DNA of 64,000 nt from CAYQUO01 sp964420835 (GCA_964420835.1 CAYQUO010000007.1:1-64000); one strand, 5' to 3'. Counted from the first letter of the stretch, positions 9,501-17,412 are shown. A program made the numbers and translations. Notes: generated by a model from the letters alone, not told the origin.

Positions 9501-10787
9501 GAACTTAAACGTGTGCGTGCCATCCTGCAAAATTTTCCCGATAAGGCCTGGCAGGAAGCCAATTGCTGGCTGAACCTGGCGGGGGAGGTGTGCCATACAT
9601 CCGACCTTGAATGGGGTACCAGCCAGGTGGATAAGGCGGGCAACCTGTTCACTTCTGTAAAACAGAATACTGCCGATCTTTCCATGCTGACCAACCCCGG
9701 GACGATGCTGGCTTTGGGGAATCTGAAAAACCTTGACACCAGCATCGATTATCGACCCGAAGAATATCATGTAATAAGGACACGCACGCCTGATTGGATC
9801 CAGGCACTGGCAGCAAACCTACGACGGGTGAGGGGATTTTCAAACGGGGATGGAAACGATAATCTACCCTTGGATTTTGCCAGCCTGAGGGGGACAGCCA
9901 ATCGATTGGCGGATACCTCAATCCTGTACGTGGACCCCTTGAAGGTCATCCCTTATATCGAAGGAGAGCAGGCAGGCCATCGATACGAATTGAAGGCTGT
10001 CTGGCATGGAATCTACCTGATGGTCATCGCTGATGGATCTCAATCCTTCCGGGAGATTGCCAACGCTGTTGCGAGCGGCTTCGAGCATCCGGGCATTCAA
10101 AAAGCGGTCCGGGAATGTATCGACCGGGAAGGGGAATGGATTGATCGCTATTTCCGGGAATATTTCGAACTGGGGGAGGAATTAGAACAGGAGGGCGCCC
10201 CAGCAGAAGGTGAAGATAGGGATGGGGAGGAGGATGTACCCGGGAATGAGTTAATGGATCCGGGCAGTTCCTCCTCGCCGCCCGAAGCGGCCGGTGGCAA
10301 TGCTGGTATTCGAAACGGTGAGGGACATCCAGATGTTGAAGTTGGTGATACCGAACCCGAGGGAGGAAGCGCTACTGCCGCCACGGCAGCCAAGAAATCC
10401 AGAAGAAGAGGGCTAACGCCAAAGGAACGCTTTTCGGTGTTCATCCAGCAGGAATCCTTTGACCTGGACCCGGCAGGCAATAAATTCCTTGGCCCGGAAG
10501 GACAGATGGTGGTGCAGGAGGATGGCCTGTTCCCCTGGGTGCGATATTCCACCGATGGTGAAGTGCTGATGCGGTACCGGGTAGAAGAAGGGTGCCTGGA
10601 GGAGGGGGTGGAGGTTCCGGCTGATGTGATCCACCTGATGCAAAACTCTCCAGAGGATCATTGTTTCGTCCTGCAGCAAAAAAATCGGTGTGAGAAGTAC
10701 TTTTGGCAGGACCTTGAGGATTTGTTAAAGCAGAGAGGGTTGAGGATGGATCCCTGCGCATTTTGGCTACAAAAGCTGGGAAATTGA
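6594..10787 (+). CDS. Very large sacsin/NO VEIN-like GHKL ATPase
   Basis: A 1,397-aa protein. The N-terminus carries the HSP90/GHKL ATP-binding elements of sacsin and NO VEIN proteins: SELLQNADDVGAKQ near residue 43 (N-box E and N, plus D) and IGFRGIGFKSTF near 99 (G boxes). The long middle has no domain I can name. Near residues 1,190-1,290 there is an acidic, Ser/Pro/Gly-rich linker, then a 120-residue C-terminal domain rich in aromatic and charged residues. It begins 20 bases after the helicase stop (an earlier in-frame ATG at 6534 overlaps the helicase), so the pair forms an operon. In eukaryotic NO VEIN the sacsin-type ATPase and DUF3883 are in one chain; here they are split across two proteins. 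Confidence 0.8.
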   Translation: MEKPPYFDSIQQKVENRWRNLEDDPDLYGPWMQLFQQIQSPRHVISELLQNADDVGAKQVSIHLQDNTFLFKHDGRDFDKENFHSLCGFGFSNKRTLHTIGFRGIGFKSTFSLGPSVEVYTPTLSVAFEKERFTLPIWKDQQTYAEDGLTTIRVAIPDDKVKQFLESHVQEWYVNPIPLLFFNNIEKITLNNQVATRKVLSIGPVENSQWVELNTEKKQSLLIIETDEMELPSEALDEVRMARGAVDFTPSPCRLQLILGLEKQQLFIILPAGVSPELAFSINAPFLADPARTGIKDPISSPLNRWLLEQAATLASQSFLRWIDNDSLSERERANAYGLLPLKTEFGRSTIAEDCADRISKVILEGIRDKPILLCTGGKLVKPEEGLDIPDELSSVWTEPQLVKLFGRSGQSVLSKEINEKKRDALAKLGLLERIKPSDVLDQLNLDDLQPPKPSISGVKTLWYFVSKYLPNWDQYCRKKNLKIVPVKGKKKLYPASEVKIPSAKEKKLTDAELQFLDAYLTLLDPEFQKAIQKIQEYLDEQGEKASKPAAGLVNLFKELGLNQGITIESLFNIACEKIFAQSDPGDNGIRMAHIASRLGIEVPSSFRYLCGDNHWRKTDWGILLPGQPYLELLLDEETLPRHQIHKIYEDGLIKEDLHAWRNWLASGHSHLRRFLLPEEKTWSEYGKEKLAIFCRERGGNIPESYPYKSLWFRYADFLFPANLQEYWEELSQNEQEIWANLVEQIAKDWENGWGRVQSARIYQETNRYYHDLKHGHLDPQWVIFLKSKPCVLDTNGKSRFPAELLRHTEHTAALERIEPFLHPRLDKPDYWPLLNLLGVRHEEANPEKILERLQAVAQQPVEGMLLVEVVNLYDVLDRLVLRLPSDKIAELCQVFRDKTLILSESGSWHTTSDVYRSNPEGLPGVTCIHSSSVHLNLWEKIGVSARPALETILNWLAGLEKGSTLPRTELKRVRAILQNFPDKAWQEANCWLNLAGEVCHTSDLEWGTSQVDKAGNLFTSVKQNTADLSMLTNPGTMLALGNLKNLDTSIDYRPEEYHVIRTRTPDWIQALAANLRRVRGFSNGDGNDNLPLDFASLRGTANRLADTSILYVDPLKVIPYIEGEQAGHRYELKAVWHGIYLMVIADGSQSFREIANAVASGFEHPGIQKAVRECIDREGEWIDRYFREYFELGEELEQEGAPAEGEDRDGEEDVPGNELMDPGSSSSPPEAAGGNAGIRNGEGHPDVEVGDTEPEGGSATAATAAKKSRRRGLTPKERFSVFIQQESFDLDPAGNKFLGPEGQMVVQEDGLFPWVRYSTDGEVLMRYRVEEGCLEEGVEVPADVIHLMQNSPEDHCFVLQQKNRCEKYFWQDLEDLLKQRGLRMDPCAFWLQKLGN

Positions 10788-10850
10788 TTTCCACATGAAG
10801 GTGTTTCAGTCATTAGAATGAGGTTGCATGTATGGGGAATACGATGACCC

Positions 10851-11285
10851 CTACCCTCCGGGCTGGTATTCCACCTGGCAGATGTCCACGCCGGCGACCT
10901 GCAGAAAGTTGAGGGCGTGTTCGTCCACCCGGTAGGGCTGGTGGTAGACCAGGCGGTTGACGCCGGCGTTGATGAGGGCCTTGGTGCACTGGATGCAGGG
11001 GAAGTGGGTGACGTAGCAGGTGCAGCCGCGGGTGGAAACGCCGTGCAGGGCGGCCTGGATGATGGCGTTGGTCTCGGCGTGGATGGTGCGCACGCAGTGG
11101 CCGTCCACCAACAGGTGGCCCACCTCGTCGCAGTGGGGCTGGCCGGTGGGCGAGCCGTTGAAGCCGGTGGTGAGGATGCGCTTGTCCAGCACGAGCACGC
11201 AGCCCACGAAGGCCCGGTCGCAGGTGCTGCGCTCGGAGACAGCGTAGGCGATCTTGATGAAGTAGGAATCCCAGTCAGGCCGCAT
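10851..11285 (-). CDS. Deoxycytidylate (dCMP) deaminase family protein
   Basis: A 144-aa zinc deaminase. The catalytic motifs are present: HAETNAI (zinc His and proton-shuttling Glu) and FPCIQCTKALI (PCxxC zinc cysteines). The N-terminal RAFVGCVLVLDKRILTTGFNG and an extra GQPHCDEVGH segment are typical of ComEB-type dCMP deaminases. It would convert dCMP to dUMP for dTTP synthesis. ATG 11285 follows GGAGGTG at good spacing. It is convergent with the ATPase gene before it and has its own promoter. Confidence 0.88.
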   Translation of the reverse strand: MRPDWDSYFIKIAYAVSERSTCDRAFVGCVLVLDKRILTTGFNGSPTGQPHCDEVGHLLVDGHCVRTIHAETNAIIQAALHGVSTRGCTCYVTHFPCIQCTKALINAGVNRLVYHQPYRVDEHALNFLQVAGVDICQVEYQPGG

Positions 11286-11304
11286 GGCAGCACCTCCGGG
11301 AAAA

Positions 11305-11325
11305 AGTATAGCACAAACGGGCGGT
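11305..11325 (-). promoter_or_regulatory. Extended -10 promoter for the dCMP deaminase gene
   Basis: On the minus strand TGC-TATACT (the -10 is 11305-11310) forms an extended -10 element about 20 bases before the ATG. A TTGCTT lies 15 bases upstream, so the -35 is weak. Confidence 0.5.
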
Positions 11326-11386
11326 AAGCAAAATGGATGGAGCCCCCCGGCGCCGGGGCGCGGCCCGGCCGGTGAGACCCCCCGGG

Positions 11387-11860
11387 TTAGAGCACGTCCA
11401 GCAGGCTGCTCAAGGCCAGCACGACCACCCCCAGGCCGGCGTTGAGGGCGATCCACTTCACGCTGCGCTGCATCATGGGGTGCCCGGCGGTTTCCAGTTT
11501 GGGCCCCATCACCAGCGAGCGGAAGAGGGCCACCGCGGCCATGGCGATGGTCAGCAGGTGCTTGATGGCGAGCAGGGTTTTGTAAGGCGTGTCGAAATGA
11601 AAGGGCGCGGTGAAGGCCGGTTCAAAGCGGGCCTGGACGAGCCCGGTGATGACCAGCCCGGCGATGCAGCCATACACCCAGGGGCGGTTGCGGCGCAGGA
11701 TGGCGTTCATCAGTTTGTGGGTTTGCTCGCCTTTGCCAAAGGCCCGGCGGGCGGCCGGGATGGCGGTGAGGACGATGAACAGCAACCCGCCCACCCAGAC
11801 GACGGTGAAGAGGTTGTGGAAAAAGCCGGCCAGGCCGGTGATGACCTGATACTGGTTCAT
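11387..11860 (-). CDS. CopD-like multi-pass membrane protein
   Basis: A 157-aa protein starting MNQYQVITG after an AGGAGG-type site. There are about four transmembrane helices: near 8-28 (FHNLFTVVWVGGLLFIVL), 55-75, 92-112 and 130-155. FHN...WVGGLLF in helix 1 and conserved His in later helices (IKHLL, GHPMM) resemble the CopD family of copper- or haem-associated inner-membrane proteins. The exact role is unknown. It lies downstream of a Crp/Fnr gene and has a strong promoter with an adjoining palindrome, so it is probably that regulator's target. Confidence 0.65.
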   Translation of the reverse strand: MNQYQVITGLAGFFHNLFTVVWVGGLLFIVLTAIPAARRAFGKGEQTHKLMNAILRRNRPWVYGCIAGLVITGLVQARFEPAFTAPFHFDTPYKTLLAIKHLLTIAMAAVALFRSLVMGPKLETAGHPMMQRSVKWIALNAGLGVVVLALSSLLDVL

Positions 11861-11947
11861 GGGTATTCCTCCTTGGGCTGGAGCCGGCCCTGCAGGCCGG
11901 TTCCTCAATTGCCGTCAAAGGGCATCCCTTTGACGTTCCAGGCCGGC

Positions 11948-11976
11948 ATGATACACGGCCCTGCCGCAATTGACAA
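11948..11976 (-). promoter_or_regulatory. Sigma70-like promoter of the CopD-like gene
   Basis: Minus strand: TTGTCA (11971-11976), exactly 17 bases, TATCAT (11948-11953). The predicted transcription start is near 11941, about 80 bases before the ATG. Confidence 0.7.
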
Positions 11977-11988
11977 CGACTTAAGTCG
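11977..11988. promoter_or_regulatory. Perfect 12-bp palindrome, candidate Crp/Fnr-type operator
   Basis: CGACTTAAGTCG abuts the -35 of the CopD-like promoter and overlaps the last codons of the Crp/Fnr gene. Its centre lies about 41.5 bases before the predicted transcription start, the classical position for class II activation by Crp/Fnr proteins. Confidence 0.6.
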
Positions 11989-12703
11989 GGTTTTGGGGGG
12001 GAAAATCCGCTGCCGGAGGGCGCGGGGCGCGGCCCTGGGGCGGGTCGATCTTCCGGCGCAGGCCTTCGGGGTCCAGCACACGCACCTGGCGGCGGGAGAC
12101 GCTGACCAGCCCCTCGTCGGCCAGTTTGCGCAGGGCGCGGCTTAACACGTCCGGCACGGTGCCCAGGCGGGCGGCCATTTCGGTCTGGGTGGCCCATTTC
12201 CGGCGGGGGGTGGCGCCGGGGCCGAACTCCTCCAGGAGGATGCGCGCCAGGCGCGACTCCACGGAGCGCAGCGAGAGGTCCTCCACCAGGCCGGCCAGGT
12301 GCTGGAGGCGGGCGGCCAGGTCCTGGATGACCTGCCCCGCCAGGGGCGGGTGTTCCTGCAGCAGGCGCAGCATGGACTGGCGGTCGATGCACCAGACCCG
12401 GGATTCCTCGAGGGCGATGACGGAGGCCGGGCAGGGCGAGCCGCTGAAGACCGCCACGGCGTTGAACACCTCGCCCGGACCCAGCCAGTGCAGCACCTGC
12501 TCCCGCCCGCCGGTGGAGAGCCTGACCGCCTTCAGCCAGCCGCTTTCCACCAGGTAGAGGCCGGCCGCCGGCTCACCCTCCAGCAGGATGGCCGAGCCGG
12601 AGGGGTGCACCCGGCAGGTTGCCGCCCGGGCCACGGCCTGCAGGTCCGCCGGCGCCAGGCCGGAAAAATAGGGCACGGCCGGGAGCAGGTGATGGATGTC
12701 CAT
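11981..12703 (-). CDS. Crp/Fnr family transcriptional regulator
   Basis: A 240-aa protein from ATG 12703. Cyclic-nucleotide-binding beta barrel at about residues 10-120 (HPSGSAILLEGEPAAGLYLV, HWLGPGEVFN), long dimer helix near 120-150, and winged HTH near 168-215 (TQTEMAARLGTVPDVLSRAL; TVPDVLSRALRKL is the usual recognition-helix pattern). It lacks the N-terminal cysteine cluster of oxygen-sensing FNR, so the ligand is unknown. It lies directly upstream of the CopD-like gene on the same strand, and a palindromic site spans the junction. Confidence 0.9.
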   Translation of the reverse strand: MDIHHLLPAVPYFSGLAPADLQAVARAATCRVHPSGSAILLEGEPAAGLYLVESGWLKAVRLSTGGREQVLHWLGPGEVFNAVAVFSGSPCPASVIALEESRVWCIDRQSMLRLLQEHPPLAGQVIQDLAARLQHLAGLVEDLSLRSVESRLARILLEEFGPGATPRRKWATQTEMAARLGTVPDVLSRALRKLADEGLVSVSRRQVRVLDPEGLRRKIDPPQGRAPRPPAADFPPQNPT

Positions 12704-12803
12704 GGATGGAATTGTAACCCGCGGCGGCGGAAAGGACAAACCGGCCGCGCCCCCGGGGCTGCCGGGGTGCGGCGTGGGGGAAGGATGAGATTTGGATGAC
12801 CGG

Positions 12804-13214
12804 CCCCCCTCAGTCCCCCCTATTTTTGCCCTGGAAAATGGGAGGAAGAAAAGGGGGGTATGGTTCGATGCGCAGCGTTTGAAAGGTACCCCCCCTTAGT
12901 CCCCCCCATTTTCTCTGAAGAAAGCATCAGGACACGTAAAAACCAAAATGGGGGGATGGTGGTCTGTTCCCCAGAAGAAAACAGCAGGGCAGGCATGACG
13001 AAAATGGGATTGCTTGTTTCCCCCCATTTTTGCCCTGGAAAATGGGGGGAGGAAAGGGGGGTGGTTTTTGGGGGGTTGGATGGCAGTATTGACCCCCCCT
13101 CAGTCCCCCCCATTTTTTATTACCCAAAATGGGGGGGATGGATGAGGGATCCATTTCCCTGAAGAAAGCATCAGGACACGTTGCAACCCAAAATGGGGGG
13201 GATGACAAGGGGGC
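12804..13214. repeat. Cluster of five palindromic repeat copies
   Basis: The spacer between the Crp/Fnr gene and the TadE operon contains copies at about 12804-12859, 12889-12958, 13019-13063, 13093-13139 and 13151-13214. The consensus is C-run, CAGT, C-run, ATTTT, loop, AAAAT, G-run, then a second G-run. Two loops are long and contain the CCTGA/TCAGG mini-hairpin; three are short. They read as interspersed inverted-repeat elements with no gene among them. I see nothing else in 12704-13286. Confidence 0.9.
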
Positions 13215-13286
13215 GGTTCCCGGGGTGGAAAGATCTCCCGCCCCCGGGGGAGGACATGCGGGGGCGGGAGGCGGGTTCTCATTTTT

Positions 13287-13305
13287 GCCCGGTTACGGGC
13301 CGGGC
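13287..13305. terminator. Possible terminator hairpin after the TadE operon
   Basis: GCCCGG and CCGGGC arms with a 7-base loop, six bases beyond the last stop codon of the operon. There is no T-tract on the minus strand, so this is only a candidate. Confidence 0.35.
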
Positions 13306-13310
13306 GGGCA

Positions 13311-14879
13311 TCAGCCGCCGGGGTTGAAGCGCGTTGGGGTGTTCGTGGGCGTTCCCGTGTTGGTGGATGTGGGCGTGCGCGTGCGCGTGGGCGTAATGGT
13401 GACTGTTGGTACGGTGCTCGTACGGGTGGGCGTGCGCGTAAAGGTGGGGATCAAGGTCCGGGTGGCCGTTTCGGTGACCGTTTTGGTGAACACCTTGGTT
13501 TTCGTGAATGTGCGCGTGGGGGACAAGTAGGGCGTGCGCGTCAGCGTCTTGGTGGGCGTGAGGGTGATGGTGGGTGTGCGCGTGATGGTGGGCGTGCGCG
13601 TGATGGTGGGCGTACGGGTGATGGTGGGCGTAAGCGTGATGGTGGGCGTAAGCGTGATGGTGCCGGTGTTCGTGGGCGTCCGCGTATCCCGGGGCGTATT
13701 GGATGGGCGGGGCGTCCTGGATGGGCGGGGGGTCAGGGTCTCGGTGGGGGTGTAGGTTATGGTGGCCGTATTGGTGATGGTGGGCGTGAGCGTTATGGTG
13801 GGTGTGTTTGTAACGGTGGGCGTGAGCGTGTTGGTCGCCGTATGGGTGGGTGTGAAGGTGGGGGTGATGGTTGGCGTTTCGGTCGGGGTGGGGGTGACCG
13901 TGGGCGTGTTGGTATGTGTGGCAGCCTGGGCGATGGCCCCCACCAGGCCGGTGACCCGCGAGGTGCGGAACTTTTCAACGATGCCTTCGCGCTGGGCCAT
14001 CAGGCGCAGGGAGGGCCAGATCTTGTTGAGGAACGGGGTGATAAGGCGGTGGTTGTAGGTTAGCACCACCCGCACCCGGTCGCCGGGGCCGCCAGGGTTG
14101 TCAACATAGCGGACGGTGGTGGAGCCATCCTCGCTGTCCTCCCGGCAGGGGCTGGGGAAGCGGTACTTCTCCTTGTTGGTCGGGTCAAAGGGGTGAAAAT
14201 AGAATGGGTTGGGGTCAAATTTGAACTGGTTCCCCGAGGGCATGATCCGGTTGGAGCAGATGGTGGCGTTAAAGTAGCCGAATGCTGCCGGGTTGCCGCG
14301 GTTGGTTTGTTGAAAATCGTCGATGGTGAAAGCGTTGATGAGGAAGGCCAGGTAATCGCCAGAGACGCCGTCGGTGTGATCCCAGGACAGGCCCATGGCG
14401 CCCTGAATGGCGGAATCGCGGATGGAGGGCAGCCTGGCCCAGTCGATCAACAGGTCATTCAGGTGGGCCATTTCTTCATTGGTCTTGAACACCCGGTGCC
14501 AGGAGGTGCCGTTCACAAAATCCTCGGAGACGCGGCAGTTAAAGGTGCCGTCGGCGGCCATGTCGGCGGCCACAAAATCGATGGTGCCGGTATCGGGGTA
14601 GTAGTCATCCCCCATGGCCTCGCGGGGCGTGTACAACCCGCTGAGGGCTATGGCGGCGAACTGGCAGAACTGGGGGTCATAATTGCCGGTGATGGCATAG
14701 CGCAACCCGAAGCGCGCCCCATTTTCCAGCGCCAGCCAGGCCTGGAGGATGCGGGCAAATTCAATGATGCCAAACACCAGCATCAGCAATATGGGGATGG
14801 CCAGGGCAAATTCAACCACCGCCTGGCCCCGAAACCGGGAATGTGCTTTTTCACCATTTTTGAACAGGTTCGATCTCAC
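13311..14879 (-). CDS. TadE-like protein with long Thr-Pro repeat tail
   Basis: A 522-aa protein with a GTG start and AGGG seven bases upstream. The TadE-type N-terminus (FRGQAVVEFALAIPILLMLV, residues 17-36) is a prepilin-like segment with Gly-Gln and a conserved Glu, leading into one membrane helix. An extracytoplasmic globular region follows (to about 315), then about 200 residues of Thr/Pro repeats (units such as TPTITR, TPTITL), ending RFNPGG. The repeat is encoded by 18-bp tandem units around 13553-13660. The tail looks like a mucin-like, probably glycosylated stalk. It is the third gene of the operon, nine bases after the VWA gene. Confidence 0.85.
   Translation of the reverse strand: MRSNLFKNGEKAHSRFRGQAVVEFALAIPILLMLVFGIIEFARILQAWLALENGARFGLRYAITGNYDPQFCQFAAIALSGLYTPREAMGDDYYPDTGTIDFVAADMAADGTFNCRVSEDFVNGTSWHRVFKTNEEMAHLNDLLIDWARLPSIRDSAIQGAMGLSWDHTDGVSGDYLAFLINAFTIDDFQQTNRGNPAAFGYFNATICSNRIMPSGNQFKFDPNPFYFHPFDPTNKEKYRFPSPCREDSEDGSTTVRYVDNPGGPGDRVRVVLTYNHRLITPFLNKIWPSLRLMAQREGIVEKFRTSRVTGLVGAIAQAATHTNTPTVTPTPTETPTITPTFTPTHTATNTLTPTVTNTPTITLTPTITNTATITYTPTETLTPRPSRTPRPSNTPRDTRTPTNTGTITLTPTITLTPTITRTPTITRTPTITRTPTITLTPTKTLTRTPYLSPTRTFTKTKVFTKTVTETATRTLIPTFTRTPTRTSTVPTVTITPTRTRTPTSTNTGTPTNTPTRFNPGG
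13330..13920. repeat. Coding tandem repeats (Thr-Pro stalk), 18-bp core unit
   Basis: GTGATGGTGGGCGT plus four variable bases recurs in tandem, most regularly at 13553-13660, with degenerate copies on both sides. Read on the minus strand it encodes TPTIT-type units. Copy number is likely variable between strains. Confidence 0.85.
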
Positions 14880-14888
14880 GGCAGATCC

Positions 14889-16613
14889 CTATTGTGAAAT
14901 TTTAATATAAATTCGCGAGGCAATATCCTCGAAGATCGGCATCAGGTGGCTGCTGCTGGGGGCGAAGTAATACTGGCCGCAAGACCGGTTGGCCGGGGTG
15001 CTGGCGCAGGCATCGGTGTTGCGATCGCCATCATCGCCAACCGCAGCCAGGTAGCGCAGGAGGTGCTCCGGGGAGCCGCTGCTCATGCTGCCCAGGCGGA
15101 TGGTGTAAATGGCCAGGTCGTTCCCCAGGGGTTCAAGGGTGTTCGAGGAACGCTGAAGCGAGGCTTCATCGGCCATGTCCAGGGCATAGTCCAGGACGGA
15201 ATACGGGGGGCTGGTGGTGGTGTGAATGGACCCCGGCGGGCAGGTGGAGGCATCATCGTCAATGCAGTAGCGGGGGGTCGGGTTGTTATCGAAGCAAAGC
15301 GAATCCCAGAAGGGGTTGCCGCCCGGAGTACCGCCGCAGGCGCCGTTCACCATGTCAACCGGGATGACGTTGCTGGATTCATGCAGGTCGCTGAGGTTGA
15401 CCCCGCCATCCGAGAGGAACACCATCACCCAGACGGAATTGAAGCGCCCGTTGCCGCGCAACTGGTTGACCCCCTGGCGGATGCCGCAGCCGCTGCAGGT
15501 GGAGAGGCCGGAGAATTTGTAATCCAGGCTGCTGTTGGCCCATTTTGAGGCCACCGCCAGGTCGTGGTCCTCCTGGGTCCAGATGCCGTCGCCGTTCCAG
15601 TCCATCGAGTCGTAGCGGTCATCCCGGTCGCAGGGCACGCCGCCCCAGCCGTAAGGGTCGGGGCCGCCCTCGGCAACCGACCACCAGCGGTCCTGCAGGT
15701 ATGGCGGGTCGGTGGCCGGGTCGGCGGTGAAGGGGCAGGTGTATGGCAGGGCGGGGTCGGCGTCCAATCCATCGCCGTCCAGGTCTTCCGTGTTCAAGGG
15801 GTTGTAGACGCCGGGGTGGTTGTACCAATCGGACCAGATGTTGAATACCACCGGCGGGTCATCGTGCACCTGGATCGAATCGATGGCGGCCTTGGCGGCA
15901 TCCATATCGAGGCCGAGGGAGAAGATCACGTGGTCCGTCCTGTCAAACGTGACCACGGAGACCATGTCGTAACCGCTGGTGAGGGTGTCGATCAAGGCCT
16001 TGGCGGCGTTCTTGGTATCCAGCATCGGCTGGCACTTCTGGGCATCATCGGCGGCCGTGTTGCAGCCGGTGGGGTCATAGGGCGCATGGGGGCTGTACCC
16101 CGGCGTGTCGGAGGCCATGGATTCGGAGGTGTCGAGGACGATGACCACGTCCAGCGGGGCCGCCTCGGAGACGGTGTAGGTGGACAGCGTGAGGGTCCCA
16201 AAGCCGAGCAGGGATAAAAAGTTCAACGGGGCGTCGGTGGACGCCCGAACGTAAACCAGTTTTTGCGGCGAATCGCCGCTGGCGGTATCGGGGCAGATGA
16301 GTTCAAATTCCGGCGGCAGGCCGGCATCGCGAACCCCGTCCATATCCTCGTCGCACACCAGCACCTGCAGGGTGGTGTAATCCACGCCCATCAGGCTCAA
16401 CACCTCGCCGGCGGCCGTGGTCATGTCTGCCACGTTGCGGGAGCGTTTAAATTCGTTGGCTGCGGCAAGGGAAGCCGAGTCCACCGTGCGCTTGAGTTGG
16501 CCGTAGGCAACATAAACGCCCCCGGCATCCAGCGCCAGGCCAATGAACAAAAGCAGCACCGTGACAACGATGGCGAAAATTACAACAACCTGTCCTTTTT
16601 GGCCTTTGTGCAT
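14889..16613 (-). CDS. TadG-like protein with von Willebrand factor A domain
   Basis: A 574-aa protein; I prefer ATG 16613 because AGGA precedes it by five bases. The N-terminus has a TadG-type hydrophobic segment (QVVVIFAIVVTVLLLFIGLA, about 7-27) and the usual pilin-like DSASLAAANE. The VWA domain begins near residue 160 with an intact MIDAS motif (VIVLDTSESMAS). Large insertions in the VWA domain carry Asp-rich calcium-loop-like motifs (DLDGDGLDADP, DWNGDGIWTQEDHD) and many cysteines, consistent with an oxidising extracellular site. It is the middle gene of the TadE operon. Likely a surface adhesion or pilus-associated protein. Confidence 0.85.
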   Translation of the reverse strand: MHKGQKGQVVVIFAIVVTVLLLFIGLALDAGGVYVAYGQLKRTVDSASLAAANEFKRSRNVADMTTAAGEVLSLMGVDYTTLQVLVCDEDMDGVRDAGLPPEFELICPDTASGDSPQKLVYVRASTDAPLNFLSLLGFGTLTLSTYTVSEAAPLDVVIVLDTSESMASDTPGYSPHAPYDPTGCNTAADDAQKCQPMLDTKNAAKALIDTLTSGYDMVSVVTFDRTDHVIFSLGLDMDAAKAAIDSIQVHDDPPVVFNIWSDWYNHPGVYNPLNTEDLDGDGLDADPALPYTCPFTADPATDPPYLQDRWWSVAEGGPDPYGWGGVPCDRDDRYDSMDWNGDGIWTQEDHDLAVASKWANSSLDYKFSGLSTCSGCGIRQGVNQLRGNGRFNSVWVMVFLSDGGVNLSDLHESSNVIPVDMVNGACGGTPGGNPFWDSLCFDNNPTPRYCIDDDASTCPPGSIHTTTSPPYSVLDYALDMADEASLQRSSNTLEPLGNDLAIYTIRLGSMSSGSPEHLLRYLAAVGDDGDRNTDACASTPANRSCGQYYFAPSSSHLMPIFEDIASRIYIKISQ

Positions 16614-16620
16614 GATCATC

Positions 16621-17376
16621 CTATGTAATGGGCGTTGGGGTTGGCTGGGCGGCGGGCAGCGGCATGACCGTGTACGAGTGCAACTGGAGCGGATTGGGAA
16701 CGAATTCGGTGAGGAAGGGCAGCCCCAACACCTGCTCATAACAATAGTATACCTCAACGGCAATATAGCCCTTGTTCGTGGGCGACGAGGGCAGCATCAG
16801 AGAATCGAGCCGGTCCTTGGTGTAATAGGGCTCAGAGCGGACGACGTTGCCCTCGCAATCCATTTTAAACCGTTCAGGGTGGCCCGAGCCTGCACCGAAG
16901 TTGTGGTCGATATTGGCATCGAAATCGACATTGGAAAGCGCCCAGTAGTGGTTGGGCAAGGGCCATTGATTGGTGACCACGTGGCCGGAAACGGTGAAGA
17001 CCGTTATGACCAGGTCGTCCGTGTCCGGGTTCAATTGCAGCAGGGGGTTGAACCCATTGCAGTAATTGGCCTCCGTGCAATCCGGCGAACCGGCAGGCGG
17101 CGAGAGGATGCAGGCGGTATCGTAATAGAAATTGAGGTCATTGGTGGTCGAGCAGTTCAGGTCGCCCCCGGTGATGAAAGGATCGCGCATGGAGGCAAAA
17201 CGGGCTGCCTCCTTGCTCAGGTCCAGCAGGTCCAGGTAACGACCAATGAACAGGGCCACCTCCACCAGGCCCAGGAGCATGATGAAGAGAACGGGCAATA
17301 CGAGGGCCAATTCGACATAGGATTGTCCCTCCATTGACCGGATCCTTCCCGCCATCCGTTTGAACAAACCACGCAT
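16621..17376 (-). CDS. TadE-like pseudopilin protein
   Basis: A 251-aa protein. The N-terminus MEGQSYVELALVLPVLFIML (residues 15-34) is a classic TadE-type segment followed by one transmembrane helix. The rest is extracytoplasmic, has several cysteines and ends in a short Pro/Thr tail (AQPTPTPIT). The start is preceded by AGGAGT at four bases. It is the first gene of the operon; its stop is separated from the VWA gene's start by only a few bases. Tad ATPase and secretin genes are not in the window. Confidence 0.85.
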   Translation of the reverse strand: MRGLFKRMAGRIRSMEGQSYVELALVLPVLFIMLLGLVEVALFIGRYLDLLDLSKEAARFASMRDPFITGGDLNCSTTNDLNFYYDTACILSPPAGSPDCTEANYCNGFNPLLQLNPDTDDLVITVFTVSGHVVTNQWPLPNHYWALSNVDFDANIDHNFGAGSGHPERFKMDCEGNVVRSEPYYTKDRLDSLMLPSSPTNKGYIAVEVYYCYEQVLGLPFLTEFVPNPLQLHSYTVMPLPAAQPTPTPIT

Positions 17377-17412
17377 ATCGACTCCTGCGATAGAGCGATC
17401 CTCCTGATGCTA

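Noticed and set aside
11333..12145. Plus-strand 270-codon frame over the CopD-like and Crp/Fnr genes
   Set aside because: Antisense shadow of two well-supported minus-strand genes.
13553..13660. Regular repeat resembling a CRISPR array
   Set aside because: The units are contiguous 18-mers without unique spacers and lie in a coding frame.
13534..14058. Plus-strand Val/Gly-rich open frames over the Thr-Pro repeat
   Set aside because: They are the opposite-strand reading of the tandem repeat in the TadE-like gene, which has a proper start, signal segment and operon context.
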